Below are positions 1 to 9,540 of a stretch of DNA of 11,989 nt, in pieces. The notes beneath the pieces were generated by a model. That model saw only the letters and a list, made by a program, of their open reading frames with translations, was not told the DNA's origin and did not search any database. The position numbers and the translations under genes were made by a program. Position 1 is the stretch's first letter, and the number at the start of each line of letters is the position of its first letter. Origin of the DNA: Coemansia sp. RSA 1804 (taxonomy: Eukaryota > Kickxellomycota > Kickxellomycetes > Kickxellales > Kickxellaceae); contig JANBTH010000734.1 of NCBI GenBank assembly GCA_027578815.1, forward strand, positions 1 to 11,989. The letters are read 5' to 3'.

Positions 1-3000
1 AGTAGAAGAACGACAGCTGCGCCTTGTGCGGAACATCCTCCATAGCAGAGCTAGAGTCCATCGGAGAATCTGCGCACTCAATGTCCCGTTGGTCAGGGCT
101 TGCACAAAGGTCGTCTTCGCCATCAACATCCATCGGCGCATCATTGGCCTCGACATCAATGGCTGCTGTCTTCTCTCCCTGATCATAAGAAAGAGAAAAC
201 AGCTCAGAATGATCGCCTACAAGGCGCTCATGTGGGGTGACGCGTGCGAGCACAGCTCTGAAGGACTCGAGCCCAATTCCAATAAACATGCGCATTTCCT
301 CCGGCGGGACATTGACCAGGATATTGAGAATCGCCATGCGCCGGGCCCTAACGCCGTCCTTACGCGAAGTCTTGCCACTACGCCCCATCATCTGTCCGTA
401 GAGCAAACGGAGCACAACGGGCATCGCGGTTTTGCGATGCACGACATTGATTGAATTGCCATCGATGCCCAAGTCCAAAGTATTGACCTCGTCACGGAAC
501 CGCTTCTCGTCAACCAACGCACGCAGATGATCCGCATACGGAGCCACTTGGGGATCGCGCCACGCAAGCACGCATTCAAGTGCGTCGCGCTGCACGCCGT
601 TATCGCTCCGCGTCAGCAGCCGCATAAACAGCGAGTGTAGGACGTGTGCCTGGTACAGCGATTGCGGGTTCTTGATCTTTGCAAACAGCTTGAGCCACAG
701 CGTGCACACCGCATCGCTTGCTCGGCTGCTGGTGTCGGTGACAAGTCCGCGGAACTCGGGCACATACGCGGCTTCGAGATCAACGTCCACCAGATCCAGA
801 TCCAGATCAGTTCCCTCGTGTCTGCGGAAAAACGCAACAGTCCATCCAAAGTCGTACTTTATGAAGGCAAGGAACGAGAGAACTATTTGCTTTGAATGCG
901 ACTCAGCGGCATGTGCGCCGATGTCTACCACCATCTTCAGAAGCTGCTTGTGGATATTTGTGTAATTCACAGGATCCAGATCAACGCATGTGCTTTCAAT
1001 CATCAGACGCTGCAGGTGCCTTGATATGTGTGGAGACATGGTGGTGGTGGCGGTGGTGTCATCTGCGGTTGCAAACTTGGAGTTCTCCGTACTTGACACC
1101 AGATTAAAGCGCGCGAGATTTGGGCATTCCATCGCATGGCCGTCAAGTTTAGGCTGCGTGGCAAGCGCAGTCTGCTCGGACCACTGAGCACGACAACCAG
1201 TCAGCCATTTCTTTGCGTCGGGAGTAAGCCCAGTTTCGATCAGCATCCGCTGGTCATTGAATTTGCGCAACTGTTTCCACGTCGCACGCCAGAACAGTCC
1301 GGTGTTCTTGCCTGCGATAAGCCCAATCTGCTTTATCGTCTCCGGCCAGATAAGACTAATGTTCACTGAGAACTGCGCAATGGCGAGGTATGGAAACACG
1401 TTCTCGTATATCTTTGGAATCCGACCGTTTGACGAGAAGACGGACATGCGTCGCATGTAGTTCAGCCGGTCCTTGTACGTGTCCAGGGTCGGTGGAATGG
1501 ATTCAAGGTCGGCCGCCAGCTGTATCACATTGCAACTAGTCTCCTCCTCAGTGCCGCTCTTCTCATTCTGTCCCCCCTTTTCTGCAGGCACTTGGTCCAA
1601 GAGCGACAGCAGCTGGAGAGTTTTAAGACGCAGCGACGGTTGAGTGCTTAGCAGATTATCTTCCAAACAAGGCACCAGCAATACGAGCTGTTCGGACGAT
1701 AATGCGGCCAAAACATTTTGCTTGGTCTCTGGCGATAACTTCTCAGCAGACTTGGTGACAGTAACTGCGTAGCGCAGATAACCGGCTAGCTTGTACATGC
1801 CTTCGACAAGAGAAGTGTTAGCAGAGTGGGCGGGTAAAACATTGTGCAGAACCAGGAACCACATGTCAAGTGCTTTTTTGCTCGTATCATCCAGTGTAGA
1901 GACGTGGTGCGATACTTGTGCCTCCATCTTCAATGCCCGACCAAGAAGACACACGAGCGGATAAAGCTGGTAGTACGGGCCCCAGAACAAGCGCTCGCTC
2001 CTGGGGATAAACAGACCGAGGGCCTCGGTGGCATCGCTGGGCCAGACGTCCGTTGTGCTCTTAGTATTGCTATTGCCCTGGCCGTGTTCGTCGGCCCCCA
2101 GAGGTCTGTTTCTCAAGCACTCGCTAGCTGACGCAAGCTTGCTCGTGAGCTCGGCAATGGCCTCTGATGCATGAGTGGCAAACATGTGGAGCCCATCAAG
2201 AAGCATCTGCGAATCCACTACTGTGTGTTCCAGCATTGTAAGGATCGCGGATTTTGTTGCTAGTGCCTGCACCACGCCGTTGGAAGAGGATTCAGACCCG
2301 GTAAGCCCCAACTCCTCATCATCGTCTTCTCTATCGTCGTCGGCTGGAATAACCATGCTCTGCTCAGCAAGTGCGCTCCACTCAACAGGCTCCGCAAGCC
2401 ATTCAAGCAAGAGTCGCGAAACGCCGGTGCCAGCCAACGGTGTGGCCTGCGAGGGTGATGAGAAAAGGATCTGGCCACGCGCAGTAACAACCGACGATAT
2501 TGACGAGTCCTTTGAACTAAACAAGTTCTTTTGGAACAGCTCAGTCCAAAACATCAGCAACGGCAGTCTGTGGGTAGACCACATGCGGACGGTCATTTTG
2601 GTCAAGTAGGGAAGCATGATCTGGTTCCATTGATTCCATTGAAGACGAGCAAGCGTCAGTGCCATCGACAGCAGGCTACCAAGTGATTCCCTGGCAAACG
2701 CCAGGTCCAGGAGCAACCGCCCTGTAGAGAGTAGGTGTGTCATATCGCATTGAAGAAGTAATCCTGATAACCATTTGAGTCTAGAGGTCGTCAGAATAGC
2801 ATCCATAGACGATCCTTCGTGTGTCTGAAGCAACTGCTGACGGCGGTCACCAGTAGCTGTTTCGTGGGAAATATCAAAGGCCGTTTGGCATCTTTGGATC
2901 ATCGGGGAGTAGTCGCTGATCCGGCTGCCCTTACGAAGGACGGTGGCAGACGAGAGTAGACCTAGGAGTGCGGCAAACGGCTGGATGCGTTCAGCACGGC

Positions 3001-4132
3001 CGTCTCGTAGAGCCTGCGTTTGAGAATCGTATTCAGCGAGCAATGTGGACCAAATAGGCTCTGCATAGTCTCTCTTCACATAGTGCAGCGACAGTTTGAC
3101 AACGGATAGAACAAGCATATAGGTGGCACTGTCCTCAAGACGAGAGACTGCCAGCTCCTCTTTATAAAGCTCGCGCAGCATTGCGGTAAGCACAGGCGAT
3201 GCACGCGAATGCAACTGGGAGTTGACATTCCTGATACACTCAAAGTAAAGAAGCGCAAGGCCGTCCCTGAAATCCGACACGCGGTTTGGAGAACACTCGA
3301 CCATGGCTTGGACCGTGTGTGATACAAAAGACTGCAATGCCGTGCCACGTAGTTTGCGGATCAAAAAGGCCATTGATTCAGCTGAGAATCTGCGGACGTT
3401 GGCGCGCTGGCGTTCGGCGCCCAACATGGGTGAAATTAGATCGAATGTTGGACGCAGATCCTTGGTGAGCGACTTTGATAGGTATTTGAACAAGTACGCG
3501 AGAGCGTTGCATGCGGCCTCGACTATTTCGGCGGAATCAACCTTGATAAGCGGCAGAATCTGACGCACAAGGCGCTCAAAGTACGGAAGAACTTCATCCT
3601 GAAGATCGCGTGCCAGCGTGGTTACCAGACTATTGTAGAGGAAGCATTAGAGTGCTTGAACAAAAAGGAAAAGAGTTAATAAGAAAGGCAAAGCTTTTTC
3701 CATAGAGAATTGTATTGCATGCAGCATTCAAGTGAATGAGATGCCACAGGAGGCATATATACATGGCACCGTCACCCATTTCTGAGGAACTTACTCTAGA
3801 ACAGATTCAACAACCAGCGCATGATCCAAGGACAAGTAAGATATCAGGATACTGACAATCTCCTCTTTGTGGTAGAGGATCTGAGCAAGCGACTGGCGGT
3901 GGCTGCGCAGCTGGGCCAAGAGGTCGGTAAAGTCCTTTGTGCAGTTCAGTTCGGACCATTTGTCCAGTGCATCTGCAAAGTATGATCCATGGTCCTCCGG
4001 TTCGTCAAAGTCCCGGACAATGCGGCGGGAAACGCTGATCTCGATGGCATCAATCCGCTGGTTAAAGGACTTGAAACGGAAGGTTTTGCGGCCGCCAAAT
4101 GTGTTTAGCTGCTTGACAGCTTCGTTGTCCAT
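1..4132 (-). CDS. UTP20: U3 snoRNP / SSU processome protein Utp20 (DRIM), N-terminal half, two exons, 3' end outside window
   Basis: Exon 1 is 4132-3795 and exon 2 is 3629-1. I translated both by hand, and the joined frame is open for about 1,322 residues to the window edge. Utp20 is a nucleolar HEAT-repeat scaffold of the 90S pre-ribosome/SSU processome, needed for 18S rRNA processing; known homologues are about 2,500-2,800 residues, so roughly half is present. The N-terminus carries the family-like stretch KTFRFKSFNQRIDAIEI (residues 16-32). Then come helical repeats (for example LVTTLARDLQDEVLPYFERL just after the junction) and an acidic low-complexity insert near residue 543 (DDDREDDDEE). 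The DRIM-type region near residues 1150-1240 includes LRLLYGQMMGRSGK and ARRMAILNIL. The last visible part (from about 1260) is acidic and Ser-rich, probably disordered. The start is the ATG at 4132, the first in the frame, directly before the conserved block. It lies downstream of the permease on the same strand with a 270-base gap. Identification rests on recalled family motifs, not on a search. Confidence 0.92.
3630..3794 (-). other. Spliceosomal intron in UTP20 (165 bases, phase 2)
   Basis: On the minus strand the donor is GTAAGT at 3794-3789 and the acceptor is a pyrimidine-rich run ending in ACAATAG, with the AG at 3631-3630. A CTAAT branch-site-like motif lies at 3650-3646, about 16 bases before the acceptor. 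Splicing joins GA of exon 1 to T of exon 2 to make GAT (Asp, residue 113) and continues in the long frame LVTTLARD. Without splicing the frame stops at once: a TAA (3793-3791) lies inside the donor itself. Confidence 0.9.
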
Positions 4133-4402
4133 GGCGCGCGTAGTCTAGTGGGTATGTGACAACAAACAACTATATAGATAAAGGGAGGTTCTGGAATTCT
4201 ACCATGTGAATGTGCGTAGCAAGAAAATGAAAAAGCAACAAGGAGAAAAAGCAACGAGTGTAGACCGTAAACGAGAACCAGTTTTTTTTTTCTCTACTGG
4301 AGCACAAAAAAATTCAAGTAAAATGCTAGATCGTGATCAATAATCAGATTAATATTTAGTTGATTTGACGGTGAGAATTAAGGAAAACTACATTAAAAAG
4401 GA
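4133..4402 (-). promoter_or_regulatory. UTP20 promoter / permease 3' UTR spacer
   Basis: This 270-base spacer must hold both the permease 3' end and the UTP20 promoter. On the minus strand there is a TATCTATATAGT element (TATA-like, about 4168-4180) some 40 bases before the UTP20 ATG. A homopolymer (ten T on the plus strand, 4282-4291; poly(dA) in the gene sense) resembles the poly(dA:dT) tracts common in fungal promoters. No clean AATAAA follows the permease stop. The assignment is by position and motif only. Confidence 0.35.
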
Positions 4403-6118
4403 TCAGACTTTTTCGACAGTGAGCTCCTTCAGCTCATGATCAGGGCTTGAGTTGTCGGAAACAAGACTGCTGGAGTCGGCGCATGCGGCGGGAGAAGGAA
4501 GATCGGGAGTAGGAGGAACAGGTTTCTTGCCAAATAGACGCAGGATCCAGGACGGAACGCTGCTCTTGAATCCGCCGCGGGATACAAAGGCCAGCCAGTC
4601 GTCGCGCTCGTCAAAGTTTGGCGGCTTGATACGGTGGCGGGAAATCTTATAAATGGCAAAGACAAGCGAGTTGATGGCGATGAACGTGCCGATGCCGGCG
4701 ATCAGACCGTAGCCGATGGAGTAGCCGAAGGGGATCATGATGATTGTGACAAAGGCGGGCAGCGCATCGCCAATGTAGCGCCAGTTGACATGCACGACGT
4801 TCTGCATCATCATCGAGCCAACGACAATCAGCGCAGGACCGGTGGCCCAGGGCGGGAATGAGGCAAAGATGGGCGCAAAGAACAAAGCGATAAAGAACAG
4901 CAGGCCTGTAACCACAGTGGCAATACCAGTACGTGCGCCCTCGGCAATACCAGCACCGGACTCGATGAAAGCGGTGACGGGCGACGAGCCAAAGACCGAG
5001 CCGATGGTGATGGCAGCCGAATCAACCAGGAAGGCGGCGGATGAGCCCTCAAAGTCCTGCGTGCGGTCGTCCATGTAGCCGCCAAACTTGGCCATCGAGA
5101 ACATGGTGCCGGTGCAGTCAAGAATGTCAACATAGAGGAAAGTGATCAGCGCAATCCACAGGTCGCCCGACGACAGGTCCCAGTGGAAGGCAGCCAGCGT
5201 GGTGCGGATCGGGTGGAAGGCAACGACCTTCTTAAAGAAATTGAAAGAGTCGTCGCCGGCAGGTGTGTGCGGGAAGTATGTGACGGCAGTGGGGCGCGGC
5301 CACGAGATGATGGCAACAGCCACAATGCCCACGAGGATGGCGCCGCGCAGACGGTACGCCAGCATTGCGCCCATCAGCACCAGCCCAAGCACGCCCAGCC
5401 AGGTGCGGCCGCTCTCCATGTGATGGCTCAGACACACGCCGTTCTCGCGGTACTCGGGCGGACATCCGCCCAGCTCCACCAGCGTCGATGCGCTGCCGGT
5501 GATCAGCCCGATTCCAGCGGACGCTTGCAGTCCAATGAAGGCCAGATACATTCCAATGCCAGCCGCCGTCGCCGTCTTCAGCGCCGCCGGGATCAGCCGC
5601 GCAAACCACTGCCGCAGCCCCACCACCGACAGAACAAAGAAGATGATGCCCTCCAGACAAACCGCCGCCAGAGCGTTCTTGTACGACACTTTGCCGGTGC
5701 CATGGTACCCAACGACCGTGTATGCAAAGTACGCATTCAGTCCCATTCCGGGTGCCAGTGCTATCGGCAGATTGGCAAGTGCGCCCATCGCTACGCAAGC
5801 CAGGCTGGCAATTGCGCACGTCGCCGTGATCATGTCCAGCTTCAGCGTCTGCAGGCATTGTGTGTACTGTGCATCGCCCTCGCAAGTCGCACCATACTTG
5901 TCGCGGTCGCAGTCGCATGTGCCGCCAGAGTCTGTCAGAATCAGCGCATTTGTCGAGATGATGTAAGCCATTGCCACAAACGTCGTCAATCCTGCCCGCA
6001 CCTCCACGCTGAATCTGGATCCTGCCCGCTCTGTCGCTGCACCCGATCCCTCCAACCGGAACCACCGCCCAATGTATGTGCGCGCCACCCAGTCATTCGT
6101 GGTGTCTACCCACTTCAT
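4403..6118 (-). CDS. AzgA-type adenine/guanine/hypoxanthine permease (NCS2 family), complete
   Basis: A 571-residue, intronless plasma-membrane purine/H+ symporter of the AzgA branch of NCS2, close to the size of Aspergillus AzgA (about 580). Near the N-terminus is AGLTTFVAMAYIISTNALIL (residues 42-61). A cysteine-bearing extracellular loop (DSGGTCDC, residues 63-70) follows, as in fungal members. The substrate-site signatures are PGMGLNAYF (123-131), FLYVDILDCTGT (327-338) and GSSPVTAFIESGAGIAEG (377-394). N128, D331 and E386 appear to match residues shown to matter in AzgA (Asn131, Asp339, Glu394, from memory). About 14 hydrophobic segments fit the 7+7 UraA-like fold. The C-terminal tail (from about 495) is cytoplasmic, Pro/Ser-rich and ends ELKELTVEKV. 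The ATG at 6118 has A at -3 and starts the conserved N-terminus. Likely role: uptake of adenine, guanine and hypoxanthine for salvage or as a nitrogen source. The exact substrate range is inferred. Confidence 0.96.
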   Translation of the reverse strand: MKWVDTTNDWVARTYIGRWFRLEGSGAATERAGSRFSVEVRAGLTTFVAMAYIISTNALILTDSGGTCDCDRDKYGATCEGDAQYTQCLQTLKLDMITATCAIASLACVAMGALANLPIALAPGMGLNAYFAYTVVGYHGTGKVSYKNALAAVCLEGIIFFVLSVVGLRQWFARLIPAALKTATAAGIGMYLAFIGLQASAGIGLITGSASTLVELGGCPPEYRENGVCLSHHMESGRTWLGVLGLVLMGAMLAYRLRGAILVGIVAVAIISWPRPTAVTYFPHTPAGDDSFNFFKKVVAFHPIRTTLAAFHWDLSSGDLWIALITFLYVDILDCTGTMFSMAKFGGYMDDRTQDFEGSSAAFLVDSAAITIGSVFGSSPVTAFIESGAGIAEGARTGIATVVTGLLFFIALFFAPIFASFPPWATGPALIVVGSMMMQNVVHVNWRYIGDALPAFVTIIMIPFGYSIGYGLIAGIGTFIAINSLVFAIYKISRHRIKPPNFDERDDWLAFVSRGGFKSSVPSWILRLFGKKPVPPTPDLPSPAACADSSSLVSDNSSPDHELKELTVEKV

Positions 6119-6330
6119 TTTTCTCTGCTTGTGTTTGTCTGCTATTCCCCTGTTTTCCTAATATCACTTGAAGTATACCTCCCAGCAGAGCCTCCTTCTG
6201 GCGATAGAGTCTCTAACTGTGAATACGTTCACTTTGTCCGTGCGCAGGCAACACTAATATCGCCAGCAATCTATCTGCCCAAGTAGAGACTAAACAAATA
6301 TTAAGCAAAAGAGGAATTAAATGATAAGAA
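6119..6330 (-). promoter_or_regulatory. Permease upstream region with GATA-type motifs
   Basis: The region directly upstream of the permease has two HGATAR matches, CGATAG (6202-6207) and TGATAA (6322-6327), both written on the plus strand. Fungal purine transporter genes are often under nitrogen control by GATA factors, so these could be real sites, but such short motifs occur often by chance. No clear TATA box and no CGG-N6-CCG site were seen. Confidence 0.22.
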
Positions 6331-7940
6331 TTGTCTCACTCGCTTCCTCAAATTGCAGATACGAGGGGAAGGGTAAATGCTACTCTCAATTGTGGCGACA
6401 CGCAAGGATGAATACGCCTTTGCTTTTCCGTAGTAACCAGGATTTGGTGGCGCGGTCGAGGAGGTATCTAAAGTATTCGGAACAATCTTTATTATTTGCT
6501 TTTGCAAAGAGGGGAATTTTCCATGAAAGAATATGTAGCTGTTGAGCAGAGACGAAGAAAAAAAATAATAGAGAAATTTTTTATTTCAATATTTATATAC
6601 TGCCACACCGATCACCCTGTCCTTTCTTTCCATCTCTTTTTTTTCTCCAGCACCAAGGAACCACTCAACGCTGTTCAAATCCAATCTGCTCTAAAGAAAA
6701 TTTTACTTTTTTCATGTGAGCGATCGTCCCGAAACTGCCATCCATCTGTTCCCGAAATAAAAGCACATTTAACAGCGTTTCTGCCTCTCTCCACCATTCC
6801 TCCTACACTATTCCGACATTCTAATGCATCCAGGGAACATCCTTTTCCTCTTCTCCCGACTCGGGTTTATTTCCTTACTTGCAACACCCGATTAGAAAGC
6901 AGCACATTGCAATTTTTGGTCTTGTGCTTCATGCGTGCTAATCTTGTAGAAAAAATAAAAGCACCAGCAAGTGTGCTTTTTTAGTTATCTGGCTTCATCG
7001 CTATCTTTAAAAAAGATAATCCTTCATTCTAGCATAATCACGATTGACCGAATTTTTAGTTTGTTCCTTTCCCCCTCTTTTCTTTCTTTCCCCCTTCCTT
7101 TCACACTCTCATTCGATCATTATCAAATCAGAAATTGTTCAGATCCTAATTGATGGCAAACAGAGAAAAGAAATAATGTCCTTTGTTTTCCCGGAGACGC
7201 GTGTATATAAACTTTTTGGTGATCTATGAATGTATTAAATCACGAAACGTTGTGAGTTTGCATGGAAATCCGCAAGATTGTGGCAGACGAGCATCTCAAC
7301 AATAAAAACATAGGCGTTTACAATGTTTTGGAATAGTTGTTAATTTTTGCTTATTTCTTTTTTATGTCCTGTCTTTAGCGATGTTAAACCAACAACCAGC
7401 CGATTCACCAAAGCGCCTTGTCTTTCACAACTTGCACAACGAATGTGATTCCTTCACCTGATTCTATCCCCTACAACACTATACCCAATAACTGCGCCTA
7501 TGCGCAGCTCAAATGCATTGCACTTTGTCATTTACATAAAGCACAGAGCATTGTTGAATGTTGTCTACATGCGTGTCCATTGAAGTTATTTTTAACCTTA
7601 CAAACTTTTCAGTTTATTAGCAACCTCCATTGTTATAAAGAAAAGTCAATGGTAACATTTGATTGGAACTTTAACATTCGATGCTCATTATAATATAACC
7701 AATAATTTGAATTTGATTATTATAGCTGAATTGTTATAATGACGTATGGCAATATTAGCATTGTATACCATCGATAAAAATGTTTTCTCATTTAGAATGC
7801 AATCATAAATGTTGTATTTTCTATACAGAGAATAATCGGTGGCTATAAAAGCACCAATATTCTTTGTTGTGATAGGAGTTTTTGTCAAGAGGTTTTAAGA
7901 GATTATTTTATTAAAAGAAAAACATTAAAACTACAATAGT
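6331..7940. other. Long AT-rich spacer, no supportable gene
   Basis: Composition shifts from the GC-rich permease to AT- and pyrimidine-rich DNA. Several short open frames exist in both strands, but their translations are Ser/Phe/Leu-rich and lack recognisable domains. The largest (6496-6984, plus, 162 codons) runs through a T/C-biased stretch. An AATAAA (6954-6959) overlaps a small hairpin, AAAAGCAC / GTGCTTTT (6957-6964 and 6973-6980), followed by T. Around 7380-7530 the GC content is locally higher and may be an old coding remnant, but no protein family is recognisable. Confidence 0.5.
7064..7102. repeat. Uninterrupted polypyrimidine tract
   Basis: Thirty-nine consecutive C/T bases on the plus strand, made of T/C blocks such as CCCCCTCTTTTC. 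Such tracts occur in fungal promoters and 5' UTRs, or before 3' splice sites. Here no plus-strand gene follows closely, so its role is unknown. Confidence 0.7.
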
Positions 7941-8419
7941 AACCCAAAGCGTGGTCTTATCCACGATCTCGAGTCGCTATTCTATGTGGTTTTGCATGCG
8001 CTGTCGGATACTGCTAGTGGTACTCCCCCGGTTTCCGACTTTTCGACAGCCACAGTCTGGTCACTGCGCGCATTGGTTTCCTCACAGAGCGCGAGTATTT
8101 CTATAATTCTTTTGGCGTAAGCGTTCATGAACTCCTGCGCAATGTACTGAATGCAATGTACTGTTTTCTGTTTACAAAGAATGACCAGTGCATTGGAGGA
8201 AAGCTTCTGTATATTGAGAATTTTGAGCGGGACATTTGCAAGGAGCACACTGCACAATTTATGGACTCGGACACGCTGAGTCTAATGATGTCAACCGGCG
8301 AAGAATGTTCATTATCCGCAAGTGAAAACATGAAAGTATTAACCCCTCCTAAACGCAGACACTTAGATTATAAGTATCATAAAACAGACGGTTTAGATAA
8401 CAAGCACACGCGTACGTAG
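7941..8419 (+). pseudogene. FunK1-type fungal protein kinase, C-terminal remnant with frameshift
   Basis: The frame starting near 7941 reads RGLIHDLESLFYVVLHAL (from 7950), the HDLESLFYVLL-type signature of the C-lobe of FunK1 kinases (a fungal-specific kinase family, PF17667-like). It stops with TAA at 8118-8120. A second plus-strand frame picks up at about 8069 with FLTEREYFYNSFGV and continues with ECM-like helical sequence, then CIGGKLLYIENFERDI (8192 onward). It ends at TAG 8417-8419 after a basic KRRH tail. Together they look like one C-terminal kinase segment broken by a one-base loss within about 8067-8077. No catalytic HRD/DFD-type part is visible upstream, where the DNA is AT-rich and an in-frame TAA lies at 7926-7928. 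A TACAATAG acceptor-like site ends at 7939, so a distant upstream exon cannot be fully excluded. I read it as a 5'-truncated, frameshifted relic; family assignment is from memory of the motif. Confidence 0.72.
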
Positions 8420-8743
8420 TTTATAGCAGTTTTTGTGTTATGAACATATTTTTAACGATTATATATTTCAAGCGGAACCAGATCTTTAAAAGGTATAAAA
8501 TAAATTGTTATTTACTCTGAAGAAAAATTTTTTTTAAAAAATGGAACCACTGACTCAATGTTGCTTTTATATGATAATCTAATATATCTGCCAGTATATC
8601 ACTATGCTCTGATATCAACGTGTAAGCTAACAAGCGCTTTATGTCAAAATCAGGCCTTGTCTGCTTTGGCATAAGCAACATAATCTTATATCTGCAAACT
8701 CGCTGAATAAAGAGTGTATACTTATTTTGATGAAAGTATCATT
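8420..8743. other. AT-rich spacer, no gene seen
   Basis: Between the kinase remnant and the 3' end of the small minus-strand gene the DNA is very AT-rich. A plus-strand TATAAAA (8494-8500) is present but no gene follows it in that orientation. Nothing else is recognisable. Confidence 0.5.
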
Positions 8744-8760
8744 TTTATTCAAATTTTATT
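8744..8760 (-). terminator. Polyadenylation signals of the small minus-strand gene
   Basis: On the minus strand two AATAAA hexamers (8760-8755 and 8749-8744) lie 8-25 bases after the TAA stop of the 123-codon gene. They match the canonical signal but are in AT-rich DNA, where chance matches are common. Confidence 0.4.
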
Positions 8761-8768
8761 TATCCTTA

Positions 8769-9140
8769 TTATTTTTTCTTTTTAGGTATAACTAAAGGTT
8801 TTAATCTAGCTATTCCTCTTGATTTTCCGGTTCCGCTTTTTCTGTTTGCTGCACGATCAGCTTCTTTTATACGTTTCTCTAGAATTTCTTTTCCTTTCAT
8901 ATCAATGGCTCTTCTATGTGCTGGTAGAAGCTCGTCATAAGTAGGAGGCTTAAGACGACAAAGTTTGCTACCATCAAAATAGGTATAATAATCTGTGCCT
9001 TCCACCTTTTTAATCCATTGATTACTTTTTAAATTTGGGTTCCAAGTCGAAATCGAATCTTTCTCAAAATCTTTATCAATACTCTCAAAGTAAGCTCTTC
9101 CTGCATCTGATATTTGTTTCTCTGTAAATTCTGTGGGCAT
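8769..9140 (-). CDS. Small protein of unknown function (123 residues), intact member of a local duplication
   Basis: I do not recognise this protein. It is a hydrophilic 123-residue ORF with no signal peptide and no membrane segment. The N-terminus is MPTEFTEKQISDAGRAYF, followed by an aromatic, W-containing middle (STWNP at about 31-35, QWIKK, DYYTYFDG), then PPTYDELLPAHRRA. A Lys/Arg-rich C-terminal half ends PLVIPKKKK, compatible with nucleic-acid binding or nuclear import (inference). The start is the ATG at 9140; the same MPT-FT start is kept in the decayed copy at 10591, which supports it. The ratio of substitutions to frame breaks suggests this copy has stayed open while the other has not, so it is probably or recently functional. 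Codon use is AT-rich, unlike UTP20 and the permease. It could be a lineage-specific orphan gene or part of a dispersed repeat family. Confidence 0.55.
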   Translation of the reverse strand: MPTEFTEKQISDAGRAYFESIDKDFEKDSISTWNPNLKSNQWIKKVEGTDYYTYFDGSKLCRLKPPTYDELLPAHRRAIDMKGKEILEKRIKEADRAANRKSGTGKSRGIARLKPLVIPKKKK

Positions 9141-9540
9141 TCTTGTTTGCTATTTAATACTAGATAAAAACTAAATGAAAACCAATGTGTAAACCAAATA
9201 ATAAGTAGTGATGGTGGGTGTTGAACATGGATGGGCACATTCTCTCTTTTTATATGTCAAAAAATTTAACCCCGTCATATCTTTTGCATTTGCTGAAAAT
9301 TTAAAATAACACTTCCGCTTCTATCTAGGAAATCCCATGGTAGGGGAATTAGGTATATTATAAAATACAGCTGAAGAGTAGGCATAGAATGCAATTTTAA
9401 AACGTAGTAGAGACTTTGTAGCCTTCTTATTCAGATAGCAGATAAAAATAGGTTTTTTTGTAATAATAGACCCAGTCAGCAATCAGCTGGTCATTTTTTG
9501 CTTATTTGAGCATTCAATGACGAATGTCTGACATAAATTT
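9141..9540 (-). repeat. Upstream flank of the small gene, copy A of a diverged direct duplication
   Basis: This non-coding flank aligns by eye with 10592-11018 in the same orientation. Shared blocks on the plus strand include GCTATTTAAT, TGATGGT, ATCTAG, ATAGAATGCA versus ATATGAAATGCA, TAGAGACT, and GACCCAGTCAGCAATCAGC versus AACCCAGGCAGTGATCAGC. Together with the coding part, the duplicated unit spans about 770-850 bases. The offset between the two start codons is 1,451 bases. Confidence 0.65.

Noticed and set aside
796..815. Short GATCTG-type triplicate inside UTP20 (DLDLDL)
   Set aside because: It is a small in-frame codon repeat in a charged loop, with no sign of a mobile or regulatory element.
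5232..6065. A 277-codon minus-strand open frame overlapping the permease in another frame
   Set aside because: It is Gly/Arg/Cys-rich shadow translation of the same GC-rich DNA, with no family features.
5183..6286. A 367-codon plus-strand open frame antisense to the permease
   Set aside because: It lies across the permease, which has clear family motifs. Its Gln/Arg/His-rich translation is typical of the complement of a GC-biased gene, and no domain is visible.
6301..6507. A 68-codon minus-strand open frame upstream of the permease
   Set aside because: There is no recognisable protein feature. It could be an upstream ORF in a long leader, but nothing in the sequence shows that the leader extends so far.
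6674..6684. tRNA B-box-like GTTCAAATCC with T runs downstream
   Set aside because: The flanking bases do not pair as a T-arm and no A-box is present at the right distance, so no tRNA or other Pol III gene is supported.
6957..6980. Hairpin followed by a T run, resembling a bacterial intrinsic terminator
   Set aside because: The window is nuclear fungal DNA; Rho-independent termination is not expected, and no small RNA gene ends there that I can identify.
6496..6984. A 162-codon plus-strand open frame
   Set aside because: The translation is dominated by Phe/Leu/Ser from a T/C-rich stretch, with no domain or conserved pattern and no supporting promoter or splice context.
7262..7460. Two short ATG frames of about 25 codons with an acceptor-like CTTTAG at about 7373-7378
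   Set aside because: The translations look mildly coding-like, but no consensus donor joins them and no family is recognisable.
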